64,000 bases of DNA, from positions 81,396,748-81,460,747 of the forward strand of contig CM056742.1 of NCBI GenBank assembly GCA_029851415.1, read 5' to 3'. Below the pieces are notes generated by a model. The model had not been told where the DNA came from and did no database searches. It saw only the letters and a list, made by a program, of their open reading frames with translations. Both the position numbers and the translations under genes were made by a program. Within the stretch, counting starts at the first letter, position 1. Every line of letters begins with the position of its first letter. The stretch comes from Eretmocerus hayati. Lineage: Eukaryota; Arthropoda; Insecta; Hymenoptera; Aphelinidae. This document shows, piece after piece, positions 49,401-62,400 of the stretch.

Positions 49401-52400
49401 CAGGGCAGGAGGTTCTGTTCCGAAATCCCTCGATTGGGATCGCTCTCTTGTGACAGAAGAAGGTGGCGGAATTTTTGTAGCCCCCCCGGTGAATGCCGAC
49501 AGCCCCAAATCAGGGGTTGAAATTCGGGAATTTTTTTAGAACAGGCCAGGAGGTTCTGTTCCGGAATTCCTCGTTTGGGATCGCTCTCGCGATAAAAGAA
49601 GGTGCCTGAATTTTATCAGCCCCCCCGGTCGATTCCGACGACTCCAAATCGGGGGTTGACATACGGGAATTTTTTCAGAACAGGCCAGGAGGCTCTCTTC
49701 CAAAATTCCTCGGTTGGAATCGCTTTCTTGTGACAAAAGAAGGTGCCTGAATTCTTTGCAACCCCCCCGGTGAGTTCCGACACCCCCAAATCGGGGGTTG
49801 AAATTCGGGAATTTTTTTAGAACAGGCCACGAGGCTCTGTTCCAAAATTTCTCGATTGGGATCGCTTTTCTGTGACGGGAGAAGATGCCTGAATTTTTGC
49901 AGCCCCCGGTGAATGCCGACACCCCCAAATCGGGGGTTGAAATCCGGGAATTTTTTTTGGAATCGGCCAGGAGAATCTGTTCCAAAATTTCTCGATGAGG
50001 AACGCTCTCTCGTGACAAAAGATGGTGCCTGGATTTTTGCAGCCCCCCGGTGAATGCCGACACCCCCAAATCGGGGGTTGAAATTCGGGAATTTTTTTAG
50101 AACAGGCCAGGAGGTTCTGTTCCAAAATTTCTCGATTGGGAACGCTCTCTCGTGACAAAAGATGGTGCCTGGATTTTTGCAGCCCCCCCGGTGAATGCCG
50201 ACACCCCCAAATCGGGGGATGAAATTCGGGAATTTTTTTAGAACAGGCCAGGAGGTTCTGTTCCAAAATTCCTCGATTGGGATCGCTTTCCTGTGACGGG
50301 AGAAGGTGCCTGGATTTTTGCAGCCCCCCCCCCCCCGGTGAATTCCGACACCCCCAAATCGGAGGTTGAAATTCGGGAATTCTTTTGGAACAGGGCAGAA
50401 GGTTCTGTTCCAAAATCCCTCGATTGGGATCGCTCTCTTGTGACAAAAGGAGGTGGCGGAATTCTTGCAGCCCCCCGCGGTGAATGCCGACACCCCCAAA
50501 TGGGGGGGAATTTTTCAGAATAGGGCAGGAGGCTCTGTTCCAAAATTCCTCGACTGGGATCGCTTTCTTGTGACGAGAGAAGGTGCCTGAATCCCGTGCA
50601 GCCCCCCGTCGAATGCCGACACCCCCAAATCGGGGTTTGACATTCGGGAATTTTTTGTGAATAGGGCGGGAGGCTCTGTTCCAAAATCCCTCGATTGAGA
50701 TCGCTCTCTTGTGACAAAAGGAGGTGGCGGAATTCTTGCAGCCCCCCGCGGTGAATGCTGACACCCCCAAATTGGGGGGAATTTTTCAGAATAGGGCAGG
50801 AGGGTCTGTTCCAAAATTCCTCGATTGGGATCGCTTTCTTGTGACGAGAGAAGGTGCCTGAATTCCGTGCAGCCCCCCGTCGAATGCCGACACCCCCAAA
50901 TCGGGGTTTGACATTCGGGAATTTTTTGTGAATAGGGCGGGAGGCTCTGTTCCAAATTTTCTCGATTGAGATCGCTCTCTTGTGACAAAAGAAGGTGCCT
51001 GAATTTTTTGCAGCCCCCCCGGTGAGTTCCGACACCCCCAAATCGGAGGTTGAAATTCGGGAATCCTTTCGGAACAGGGCAGGAGGTTCTGTTCCGAAAT
51101 CCCTCGATTGGGATCGCTCTCTTGTGACAGAAGAAGGTGGCGGAATTTTTGTAGCCCCCCCGGTGAATGCCGACAGCCCCAAATCAGGGGTTGAAATTCG
51201 GGAATTTTTTTAGAACAGGCCAGGAGGTTCTGTTCCAAAATTCCTCGTTTGGGATCGCTCTCGCGATAAAAGAAGGTGCCTGAATTTTTGCAGCCCCCCC
51301 GGTCGATTCCGACGACTCCAAATCGGGGGTTGACATACGGGAATTTTTTCAGAACAGGCCAGGAGGCTCTCTTCCAAAATTCCTCGGTTGGAATAGCTTT
51401 CTTGTAACAAAAGAAGGTGCCCGAATTTTTTGCAACCCCCCCGGTGAGTTCCGACACCCCCAAATCGGGGGTTGAAATTCGGGAATTTTTTTAGAACAGG
51501 CCACGAGGCTCTGTTCCAAAATTTCTCGATTGGGATCGCTTTCCTGTGACGGGAGAAGGTGCCTGAATTTTTGCAGCCCCCCGGTGAATGCCGACACCCC
51601 CAAATCGGGGGTTGAAATCCGGGAATTTTTTTTGGGATCGGCCAGGAGAATCTGTTCCAAAATTTCTCGATGAGGAACGTTCTCTCGTGACAAAAGATGG
51701 TGCCTGGATTTTTGCAGCCCCCCCGGTGAGTTCCGACACCCCCAAATCGGAGTTTGAAATTCGGGAATCCTTTCGGAACAGGGCAGGAGGTTCTGTTCCG
51801 AAATCCCTCGATTGGGATCGCTCTCTTGTGACAGAAGAAGGTGGCGGAATTTTTGTAGCCCCCCCGGTGAATGCCGACAGCCCCAAATCGGGGGTTGAAA
51901 TTCGGGAATTTCTTTAGAACAGGCCAGGATGTTCTGTTCGAAAATTCCTCGATTGGGATCGCTCTCGTAATAAAAGAAGGTGCCTGAATTTTTGCAGCCC
52001 CCCCCGGTCGATTCCGACACCTCCAAATCGGGGGTTGACATACGGGAATTTTTTCAGAACAGGCCAGGAGGCTCTGTTCCAAAATTCCTCGGTTGGAATC
52101 GCTTTCTTGTGACAAAAGAAGGTGCCTGAATTTTTTGCAACCCCCCGGTGAGTTCCGACAACCCCAAATCGGGGGTTGAAATTCGGGAATTTTTCAAGAA
52201 CAGGCCAGGAGGCTCTGTTCCGAAATCCCTCGATTGGGATCGCTCTCTTGTGACAGAAGAAGGTGGCGGAATTTTTGTAGCCCCCCCGGTGAATGCCGAC
52301 AGCCCCAAATCAGGGGTTGAAATTCGGGAATTTTTTTAGAACAGGCCAGGAGGTTCTGTTCCAAAATTCCTCGTTTGGGATCGCTCTCGCGATAAAAAAA

Positions 52401-55400
52401 GGTGCCTGAATTTTTGCAGCCCCCCCGGTCGATTCCGACGACTCCAAATCGGGGGTTGACATACGGGAATTTTTTCAGAACAGGCCAGGAGGCTCTCTTC
52501 CAAAATTCCTCGGTTGGAATAGCTTTCTTGTAACAAAAGAAGGTGCCTGAATTTTTCGCAACCCCCCCGGTGAGTTCCGACACCCCCAAATCGGGGGTTG
52601 AAATTCGGGAATTTTTTTAGAACAGGCCACGAGGCTCTGTTCCAAAATTTCTCGATTGGGATCGCTTTCCTGTGACGGGAGAAGGTGCCTGAAATTTTGC
52701 AGCCCCCCGGTGAATGCCGACACCCCCAAATCGGGGGTTGAAATCCGGGAATTTCTTTTGGAATCGGCCAGGAGAATCTGTTCCAAAATTTCTCGATGAG
52801 GAACGCTCTCTCGTGACAAAAGATGGTGCCTGGATTTTTGCAGCCCCCCCGGTGAGTTCCGACACCCCCAAATCGGAGTTTGAAATTCGGGAATCCTTTC
52901 GGAACAGGGCAGGAGGTTCTGTTCCGAAATCCCTCGATTGGGATCGCTCTCTTGTGACAGAAGAAGGTGGCGGAATTTTTGTAGCCCCCCCGGTGAATGC
53001 CGACAGCCCCAAATCGGGGGTTGGAATTCGGGAATTTCTTTAGAACAGGCCAGGATGTTCTGTTCGAAAATTCCTCGATTGGGATCGCTCTCGTAATAAA
53101 AGAAGGTGCCTGAATTTTTGCAGCCCCCCCCCCCCCCGGTCGATTCCGACACCTCCAAATCGGGGGTTGACATACGGGAATTTTTTCAGAACAGGCCAGG
53201 AGGCTCTGTTCCAAAATTCCTCGGTTGGAATCGCTTTCTTGTGACAAAAGAAGGTGCCTGAATTTTTTGCAACCCCCCGGTGAGTTCCGACACCCCCAAA
53301 TCGGGGGTTGAAATTCGGGAATTTTTCAAGAACAGGCCAGGAGGCTCTGTTCAAAAATTCCTCGATTGGGATCGCTTCCTTGTGACGAAAGAAGGTGCCT
53401 GAATTTTTTCAGCCCCACCGGTGAATGCCGACACCCCCAAATCGGGGGTTGAAATTCGGGAATTTTTTAGAACAGGCCACGAGGCTCTGTTCCAAAATTT
53501 CTCGATTGGGATCGCTTTCCTGTGACGGGAGAAGGTGCCTGAATTTTTGCAGCCCCCCGGTGAATGCCGACACCCCCAAATCGGGGGTTGAAATCCGGGA
53601 ATTATTTTTGGAATCGGCCAGGAGAATCTGTTCCAAAATTTCTCGATGAGGAACGCTCTCTCGTGACAAAAGATGGTGCCTGGATTTTTGCAGCCCCCCG
53701 GTGAATGCCGACACCCCCAAATCGGGGGTTGAAATTCGGGAATTTTTTTAGAACAGGCCAGGAGGTTCCGTTCCAAAATTTCTCGATTGGGAACGCTCTC
53801 TCGTGACAAAAGATGGTGCCTGGATTCTTTGCAACCCCCCCGGTGAGTTCCGACACCCCCAAATCGGGGGATGAAATTCGGGAATTTTTTTAGAACAGGC
53901 CAGGAGGTTCTGTTCCAAAATTCCTCGATTGGGATCGCTTTCCTGTGACGGGAGAAGGTGCCTGGATTTTTGCAGCCCCCCCCCCCCCCGGTGAATGCCG
54001 ACACCCCCAAATCGGAGGTTGAAATTCGGGAATTCTTTTGGAACAGGGCAGAAGGTTCTGTTCCAAAATCCCTCGATTGGGATCGCTCTCTTGTGACAAA
54101 AGGAGGTGGCGGAATTCTTGCAGCCCCCCGCGGTGAATGCCGACACCCCCAAATTGGGGGGAATTTTTCAGAATAGGGCAGGAGGCTCTGTTCCAAAATT
54201 CCTCGATTGGGATCGCTTTCTTGTGACGAGAGAAGGTGCCTGAATTCCGTGCAGCCCCCCGTCGAATGCCGACACCCCCAAATCGGGGTTTGACATTCGG
54301 GAATTTTTTGTGAATAGGGCGGGAGGCTCTGTTCCAAATTTTCTCGATTGAGATCGCTCTCTTGTGACAAAAGAAGGTGCCTGAATTTTTTGCAGCCCCC
54401 CCGGTGAGTTCCGACACCCCCAAATCGGAGGTTGAAATTCGGGAATCCTTTCGGAACAGGGCAGGAGGTTCTGTTCCGAAATCCCTCGATTGGGATCGCT
54501 CTCTTGTGACAGAAGAAGGTGGCGGAATTTTTGTAGCCCCCCCGGTGAATGCCGACAGCCCCAAATCAGGGGTTGAAATTCGGGAATTTTTTTAGAACAG
54601 GCCAGGAGGTTCTGTTCCGGAATTCCTCGTTTGGGATCGCTCTCGCGATAAAAGAAGGTGCCTGAATTTTATCAGCCCCCCCGGTCGATTCCGACGACTC
54701 CAAATCGGGGGTTGACATACGGGAATTTTTTCAGAACAGGCCAGGAGGCTCTCTTCCAAAATTCCTCGGTTGGAATCGCTTTCTTGTGACAAAAGAAGGT
54801 GCCTGAATTCTTTGCAACCCCCCCGGTGAGTTCCGACACCCCCAAATCGGGGGTTGAAATTCGGGAATTTTTTTAGAACAGGCCACGAGGCTCTGTTCCA
54901 AAATTTCTCGATTGGGATCGCTTTTCTGTGACGGGAGAAGATGCCTGAATTTTTGCAGCCCCCGGTGAATGCCGACACCCCCAAATCGGGGGTTGAAATC
55001 CGGGAATTTTTTTTGGAATCGGCCAGGAGAATCTGTTCCAAAATTTCTCGATGAGGAACGCTCTCTCGTGACAAAAGATGGTGCCTGGATTTTTGCAGCC
55101 CCCCGGTGAATGCCGACACCCCCAAATCGGGGGTTGAAATTCGGGAATTTTTTTAGAACAGGCCAGGAGGTTCTGTTCCAAAATTTCTCGATTGGGAACG
55201 CTCTCTCGTGACAAAAGATGGTGCCTGGATTTTTGCAGCCCCCCCGGTGAATGCCGACACCCCCAAATCGGGGGATGAAATTCGGGAATTTTTTTAGAAC
55301 AGGCCAGGAGGTTCTGTTCCAAAATTCCTCGATTGGGATCGCTTTCCTGTGACGGGAGAAGGTGCCTGGATTTTTGCAGCCCCCCCCCCCCCCGGTGAAT

Positions 55401-56400
55401 TCCGACACCCCCAAATCGGAGGTTGAAATTCGGGAATTCTTTTGGAACAGGGCAGAAGGTTCTGTTCCAAAATCCCTCGATTGGGATCGCTCTCTTGTGA
55501 CAAAAGGAGGTGGCGGAATTCTTGCAGCCCCCCGCGGTGAATGCCGACACCCCCAAATGGGGGGGAATTTTTCAGAATAGGGCAGGAGGCTCTGTTCCAA
55601 AATTCCTCGACTGGGATCGCTTTCTTGTGACGAGAGAAGGTGCCTGAATCCCGTGCAGCCCCCCGTCGAATGCCGACACCCCCAAATCGGGGTTTGACAT
55701 TCGGGAATTTTTTGTGAATAGGGCGGGAGGCTCTGTTCCAAATTTTCTCGATTGAGATCGCTCTCTTGTGACAAAAGAAGGTGCCTGAATTTTTTGCAGC
55801 CCCCCCGGTGAGTTCCGACAGCCCCAAATCGGAGGTTGAAATTCGGGAATCCTTTCGGAACAGGGCAGGAGGTTCTGTTCCGAAATCCCTCGATTGGGAT
55901 CGCTCTCTTGTGACAGAAGAAGGTGGCGGAATTTTTGTAGCCCCCCCGGTGAATGCCGACAGCCCCAAATCAGGGGTTGAAATTCGGGAATTTTTTTAGA
56001 ACTGGCCAGGAGGCTCTGTCCATAAATTTCTCGATTGGGATCGCTTTCCTGTGACGGGAGAAGATGCCTGAATTTTTGCAGCCCCCCGGTGAATGCCGAC
56101 ACCCCCAAATCGGGGGTTGAAATCCGGGAATTTTTTTTGGAATCGGCCAGGAGAATCTGTTCCAAAATTTCTCGATGAGGAACGCTCTCTCGTGACAAAA
56201 GATGGTGCCTGGATTTTTGCAGCCCCCCCGGTGAGTTCCGACACCCCCAAATCGGAGGTTGAAATTCGGGAATCCTTTCGGAACAGGGCAGGAGGTTCTG
56301 TTCCGAAATCCCTCGATTGGGATCGCTCTCTTGTGACAGAAGAAGGTGGCGGAATTTTTGTAGCCCCCCCGGTGAATGCCGACAGCCCCAAATCGGGGGT
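43440..56400 (+). repeat. Satellite block E
   Basis: Marked by GGGCAGGAGGTTCTGTTCCG with AAATCCCTCG, by TCTCGCGATAAAAGAAGG (short at the TTGTGAC site), and by a deleted monomer AAATTGGGGGGAATTTTTCA. These occur in a fixed order, giving large higher-order repeats. Confidence 0.75.
45625..55740 (+). repeat. 5.055-kb segment present twice in tandem
   Basis: About 45625-50680 and 50680-55740 align at a near-constant offset of 5054-5057 bp over about 36 monomers. I noted only scattered single differences, such as TTTGCGATCGG at 46567 against TTTGGGATCGG at 51621. The junction monomer at about 50640-50780 is a hybrid of the types found at the end and the start of the unit. Shorter related offsets (about 3.38 kb, for example 44917/48298) show older duplications inside the unit. 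Confidence 0.85.
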
Positions 56401-59400
56401 TGAAATTCGGGAATTTTTTTAGAACAGGCCAGGATAATCTGTTCCAAAATTCCTCGATTGGGATCGCTCTCGTGAGAAAAGAAGGTGCCTGAATTTTTGC
56501 AGCCCCCCCGGTCGATTCCGACACCTCCAAATCGGGGTTTGACATACGGGAATTTTTTCAGAACAGGCCAGGAGGCTCTGTTCCAAAATTCCTCGGTTGG
56601 AATCGCTTTCTTGTGACAAAAGAAGGTGCCTGAATTTTTTGCAACCCCCCCGGTGAGTTCCGACACCCCCAAATCGGGGGTTGAAATTCGGGAATTTTTC
56701 TAGAACAGGCCAGGAGGCTCTGTTCAAAAATTCCTCGATTTGGATCGCTTCCTTGTGACGAGAGGAGGTGCCTGAATTCTTGCAGCCCCCCCGGTGAATG
56801 CCGACACCCCCAATCGGGGGTTGACATTCGGGGATTTTTTCAGAACAGGCCACGAGGCTCTGTTCCAAAATTTCTCGATCGGGATCTCTTTCTTGTGACG
56901 GAAGGAGGTGCCTGAATTTTTGCAGCCCCCCCGGTGAATGCCGACACCCCCAATCGGGTGGTTGACATTCGGGAATTTTTTTAGAACAGGCCAGGAGGCT
57001 TGTTCCAAAATTTTTCGATTGGGATCGCTTTCTTGTGACGAGAGGAGGTGCCTCAAATTCGTGCAGGCCCCCGGTGAATGTCGACGTCCCCAAGTCGGGG
57101 GTTGAAATTTGGGAATTTTTTTAGAACAGGCCAGGAGGTCCTGTTCCAAAATTCCTCGATTGGGATCGCTCTCTTGTGAAAAAAGAAGGTGCCTGAATTT
57201 TCGCGGCGCCCCCCCCCCGTTGAATGCAGACACCCCCAAATCGGGGGTTGAGATTCGGGGATTTTTTTGGAACAGGCCAGGAGGCTCTGTTCCGAAATTT
57301 CTCGATTGGGACCGGTTTTCTGTGACGGGAAAAGGTGCCTGAATTTTTGCAGCCCGACCGGTGAATGCCGACACCCCCAAATCGGGGGTTGACATTCGGG
57401 AAATTTTTTAGAACTGGCCAGGAGGCTCTGTTCATAAATTTCTCGATTGAAATCGCTTTCCTGTGACGGGAGAAGGTGCCTGGATTTTTGCAGCCCCCCC
57501 GGTGAATGCCGACACCCCCAAATCGGGGGTTGAAATCCGGGAATTTTTTTGGAACAGGCCAGGAGGCTGTGATCCAAAATTCCTCGGTTGGGATCGCTTT
57601 CTTGTGACGAGAGGAGGTGCCTTAATTTCGTGCAGCCCCCCGGTGAATGTCGACGTCCCCAAGTCGGGGGTTGAAATTTGGGAATTTTTTTAGAACAGGC
57701 CAGGAGGCTCTGTCCCAAAATTTCTCGATTGGGGACGCTTTCTTGTGACGGAAGAAGGTGCCTGAATTTTTCCAGCCCTCCCCCCGGTGAATGCCGACAC
57801 CCCCAAATCGGGGGTTGACATTCGCGAATTTTTTTAGAACAGGCCAGGAGGCTCTGTTTGAAAATTTTCCGATTGGGATCCCTCTCTTGTGACGAGAGGA
57901 GGTGCCTTAATTTCGTGCAGCCCCCCGGTGAATGTCGACGTTCCCAAGTCGGGAGGTGAAATTTGGGAATTTTTTTAGAACAGGCCAGGAGGTTCTGTTC
58001 CGAAATTTCTCGATTGGGATCGCTTTCTTGTGACGGAACAAGGTGCCTGAATTTTTGTAGCCCCCCGGTGAATGCCGACACCCCCAAATCGGAGAATGAA
58101 ATTCAGGAATTCTTTTGGAACAGGTCAGGAGGTTCTGTTCCAAAATTTCTCGATTAGGATCGCTCTCTTGTGACAAAAGGAGGTGGCGGAATTTTTGCAG
58201 CCCCCCCCCCCGGTGAATGCCGCCAACCCCAAATCAAGGGTTCAAATTCGGGAATTTTTTTAGAACAGGCCAGGAGGCTCTGTTCCAAAATTTCTCGGTT
58301 TAGATCGCTTCCCTGTGACGGGAGAAGGTGCCTGAATTCTTGCAGCCCCCCCGGTGAATGCCGACATCCCCAAATCGGGGGTAGACATTCTGGAATTTTT
58401 TTAAAACAGGCCACGAGGCTCTGTTCGAGAATTTCTCGATTGGGATCGCTTTCCTGTGACGGGAGAAGGTTTCTGAATTTTTGCAGCCCCCCGGTGAATG
58501 TCGACACTCCCAAATCGGGGGTTGAAATTCGGGAATTTCTTTAGAACAGGCCAGGAGGTTCTGTTCCAAAATTTCTCGATTGGGATCACTTCCTTGTGAC
58601 GAAGGAAGGTGCCCGAATTTATGTAGCCCCCCCCCCCGTCGAATGCCGACACCCCCAAATCGGGGGTTGACATTCGGGAATTTTTTCAGAACAGGCCACG
58701 AGGCTCTGTTCCAAAATTTTTCGATTGGGATCGCTTTCTTGTGACGACAGAAGGTGCCTGAATTTCGTCCAGCCCCCCGGTGAATGTCGACACTCCCAAA
58801 TCGGGGGTTGAAATTCGGGAATTTCTTTAGAACAGGCCAGGAGGATCTGTTTCTACATTCCTCGATCGGGGTCGCTTCCTTGTGACGAAAGAAGGTGCCT
58901 GAATTATTGCAGCCCCCCCAGTGAATGCCGACACCCCCAAATCGGGGGTTGAGATCCGGGAATTTTTTGAAATCGGCCAGGAGGTTCTGTTCCAAAATTT
59001 CTCGATTGGGATCGCTCTCTTGTGACGAAAGAAGGTGCCTGAATTTTTGCAGCCCCTCCCCCCGGTAAATGCCGAAACCCCCGAATCGGGGGTTGACATT
59101 CGGGAATTTTTTTAGAACAGGCCAGGAGGCTCTGTTCCAAAATTTCTCGATTGGGATCGCTTCCTTGTGACGGAAGAAGGTGCCTGAATATTTGCAACCC
59201 CCCGGTGAATGCCGACAACCCCGATCGGGGGTTGACATTCGGGAATTTTTTTAGAACAGGCCAGGAGGCTCTGTTCCGAAATTTCTCGATTGGGATCGCT
59301 TCCTTGTGACGGAAGAAGGAGCCTGAATATTTGCAGCCCCCCCGGTGAATGCCGACACCCCCGATCGGGGGTTGACATTCGGGAATTTTTTTAGAACAGG

Positions 59401-62400
59401 CCAGGAGGCTCTGTTCCGAAATTTTTCGTTTGGGATCGCTCTCTTGTGACGAGAGGAGGTGCCTGAACTTCTCGCAGCCCCACGGTGAATGTCGACACCC
59501 CCGAATCGGGGGTTGGAATTTGGGAATTTTTTTAGAACAGGTCAGGAGGCTCTGTTCCAAAATTTCTTGGTTGGGTTCGCTTCCTTCCGACAAAAAAAGG
59601 TGCCTGAATTTTTTGCAGCTCCCCCGGTGATTGCCGACACCCCCAAATCGGGGGTTGAAATTCGGGAATTTTCCTAGAACAGGCCAGGAGGCTCTGTTCC
59701 AAAATTCCTCGATCGGGATGGCTTTCTTGTGACGAGAGAAGTTGCCTGAATTCCGTATAGCCCCCCGGTGAATGCCGACACCCCCAAATCGGGGGTTGAA
59801 ATTCGGGAATTTTCTTAGAACAGGCCACGAGGCTTTGTTCCGGAATTCCTCGATTGGGATCGCTTCCCTGTGACGAAAGAAGGTGCCTGAGTTTTGTAGC
59901 CCCCCCGGTGAATGCCGACACCCCCAAATCGGGGGTTGAAATTCGGGATTCTTTTTAGAACAGTCAATGAGGCTCTGTTCAAAGATTTCTCAATCGGCTT
60001 CGCTTTCCTGTGACGGGAGGAGGTGCCTGAATTTTTGCAGCCCACCCGGTGAATGCCGACACCCCCAAATCGGGGTCTGACATTCGGGAATTTTTTTAGA
60101 ACAGGCCAGGAGGCTCTGTTCCAAAATATTTCGATTGGGATCGCTTTCTTGTGACGACAGAAAGTGCCTGAATTTCGCCCAGCCCCCCGGTGAATGTCGA
60201 CACCCTCAAATCGGGGATTGAAATTCGGGAATTTTTTTAGAACAGGCCAGGAGGCTCTGTTCCAAAATTTCTTCATCGGGGGCCGCTTCCTTGTGACGAG
60301 AGAAGGTGCCTGAATTTCTTGCAGCCCCTCCCCCGGTGGATGCCGACAACCCCGAATCGGGGGTTGAAATTCGGGAATTTTTTTGAAATCGGCCAGGAGG
60401 TTTTGTTCCAAAATTTCTCGATTGGGATCGCTCTCTTGTGACGAAAGAAGGTGCCTAAATTCTTGCAGCCCCCCCCGTGAATGCCGACATCCCCAAATCG
60501 GGGGTAGACATTCGGGAATTTTTTTAGAACAGGCCACGAGGCTCTGTTCGAGAATTTCTCGATTGGGATCGCTTTCCTGTGACGGGAGAAGGTTTCTGAA
60601 TTTTTGCAGCCCCCCGGTGAATGCCGACACCCCCAAATCGGGGGTTGACATTCGGGAATTTTTTTAGAACTGGCCAGGAGGCTCTGTCCATAAATTTCTC
60701 GATCGGGATCGCTTTCCTGTGACGGGAGAAGGTGCCTGGATTTTTGCAGCCCCCCCCCGGTGAATGCCGACACCCCCAAATTGGGGGTTGAAATCCGGGA
60801 ATTTTTTTTGAACAGGCCAGGAGGCTGTGATCCAAAATTTCTCGGTTGGGATCGCTTTCTTGTGACGAGAGGAGGTGCCTTAATTTCGTGCAGCCCCCCG
60901 GTGAATGTCGACGTCCCCAAGTCGGGGGTTGAAATTTGGGAATTTTTTTAGAACAGGCCAGGAGGCTCTGTCCCAAAATTTCTCGATTGGGGACGCTTTC
61001 TTGTGACGGAAGAAGGTGCCTGAATTTTTCCAGCCCTCCCCCCGGTGAATGCCGACACCCCCAAATCAGGGGTTGACATTCGGGAATTTTTTTAGAACAG
61101 GCCAGGAGGCTCTGTTTGAAAATTTTCCGATTGGGATCCCTCTTCTGTGACGAGAGGAGGTGCCTTAATTTCGTGCAGCCCCCCGGTGAATGTCGACGTT
61201 CCCAAGTCGGGAGGTGAAATTTGGGAATTTTTTTAGAACAGGCCAGGAGGTTCTGTTCCAAAATTTCTCGATTGGGATCGCTTTCTTGTGACGGAAGAAG
61301 GTGCCTGAATTTTTGTAGCCCCCCGGTGAATGCCGACACCCCCAAATCGGAGAATGAAATTCAGGAATTCTTTTGGAACAGGTCAGGAGGTTCTGTTCCA
61401 AAATTCCTCGGTTAGGATCGCTCTCTTGTGACAAAAGGAGGTGGCGGAATTTTTGCAGCCCCCCCCCCCCGTCGAATGCCGCCAACCCCAAATCAAGGGT
61501 TCGAATTCGGGAATTTTTTTAGAACAGGCCACGAGGCTCTGTTCGAGAATTTCTCGATTGGGATCGCTTTCCTGTGACGGGAGAAGGTTTCTGAATTTTT
61601 GCAGCCCCCCGGTGAATGTCGACACTCCCAAATCGGGGGTTGAAATTCGGGAATTTCTTTAGAACAGGCCAGGAGGTTCTGTTCCAAAATTTCTCGATTG
61701 GGATCCCTTTCTTGTGACGAGAGGAGGTGCCTCAATTTCGTGCAGACCCCCGGTGAATGTCGACGTCCCCAAGTCGGGGGTTTAAATTTGGGAATTTTTT
61801 TGGAACAGGCCAAGAGGCTCTGTTCCAAAATTTCTCTTTTGGGGGCCGCTTCCTTGTGACGAGAGAAGGTGCCTGAATTCCCCCCCCCCCCCGGTGGATG
61901 CCGACACCCCCAAATCGGGGGTTGAAATTCGGGAATTTTTTTAGAACAGGCCACGAGGCTCTGTTCAAGAATTTCTCAATCGGGGTCGCTTTCCTGTGAC
62001 GGGAGGACGTGCCTGAATTTTTGCAGCCCCCCCGGTGAATGCCGACACCCCCGAATCGGGGGTTGAAATTCGGGAATTTTTTTGAAATCGGCCAGGAGGT
62101 TTTGTTCCAAAATTTCTCGATTGGGATCGCTCTCTTGTGACGAAAGAAGGTGCCTGAATTTTTGCAGCCCCTCCCCCCGGTGAATGCCCACACCCCCAAA
62201 TCGGGGGTTGAAATTCGGGATTCCTCTTTAGAACAGTCAAGGAGGCTCTGTTCAAGAATTTCTCAATCGGGGTCACTTTCCTGTGACGGGAGGACGTGCC
62301 TGAATTTTTGCAGCCCCCCCGGTGAATGCCGACACCCCCGAATCGGGGGTTGAAATTCGGGAATTTTTTTAGGACAGGCCAGGAGGCTCTGTTCTTATAT

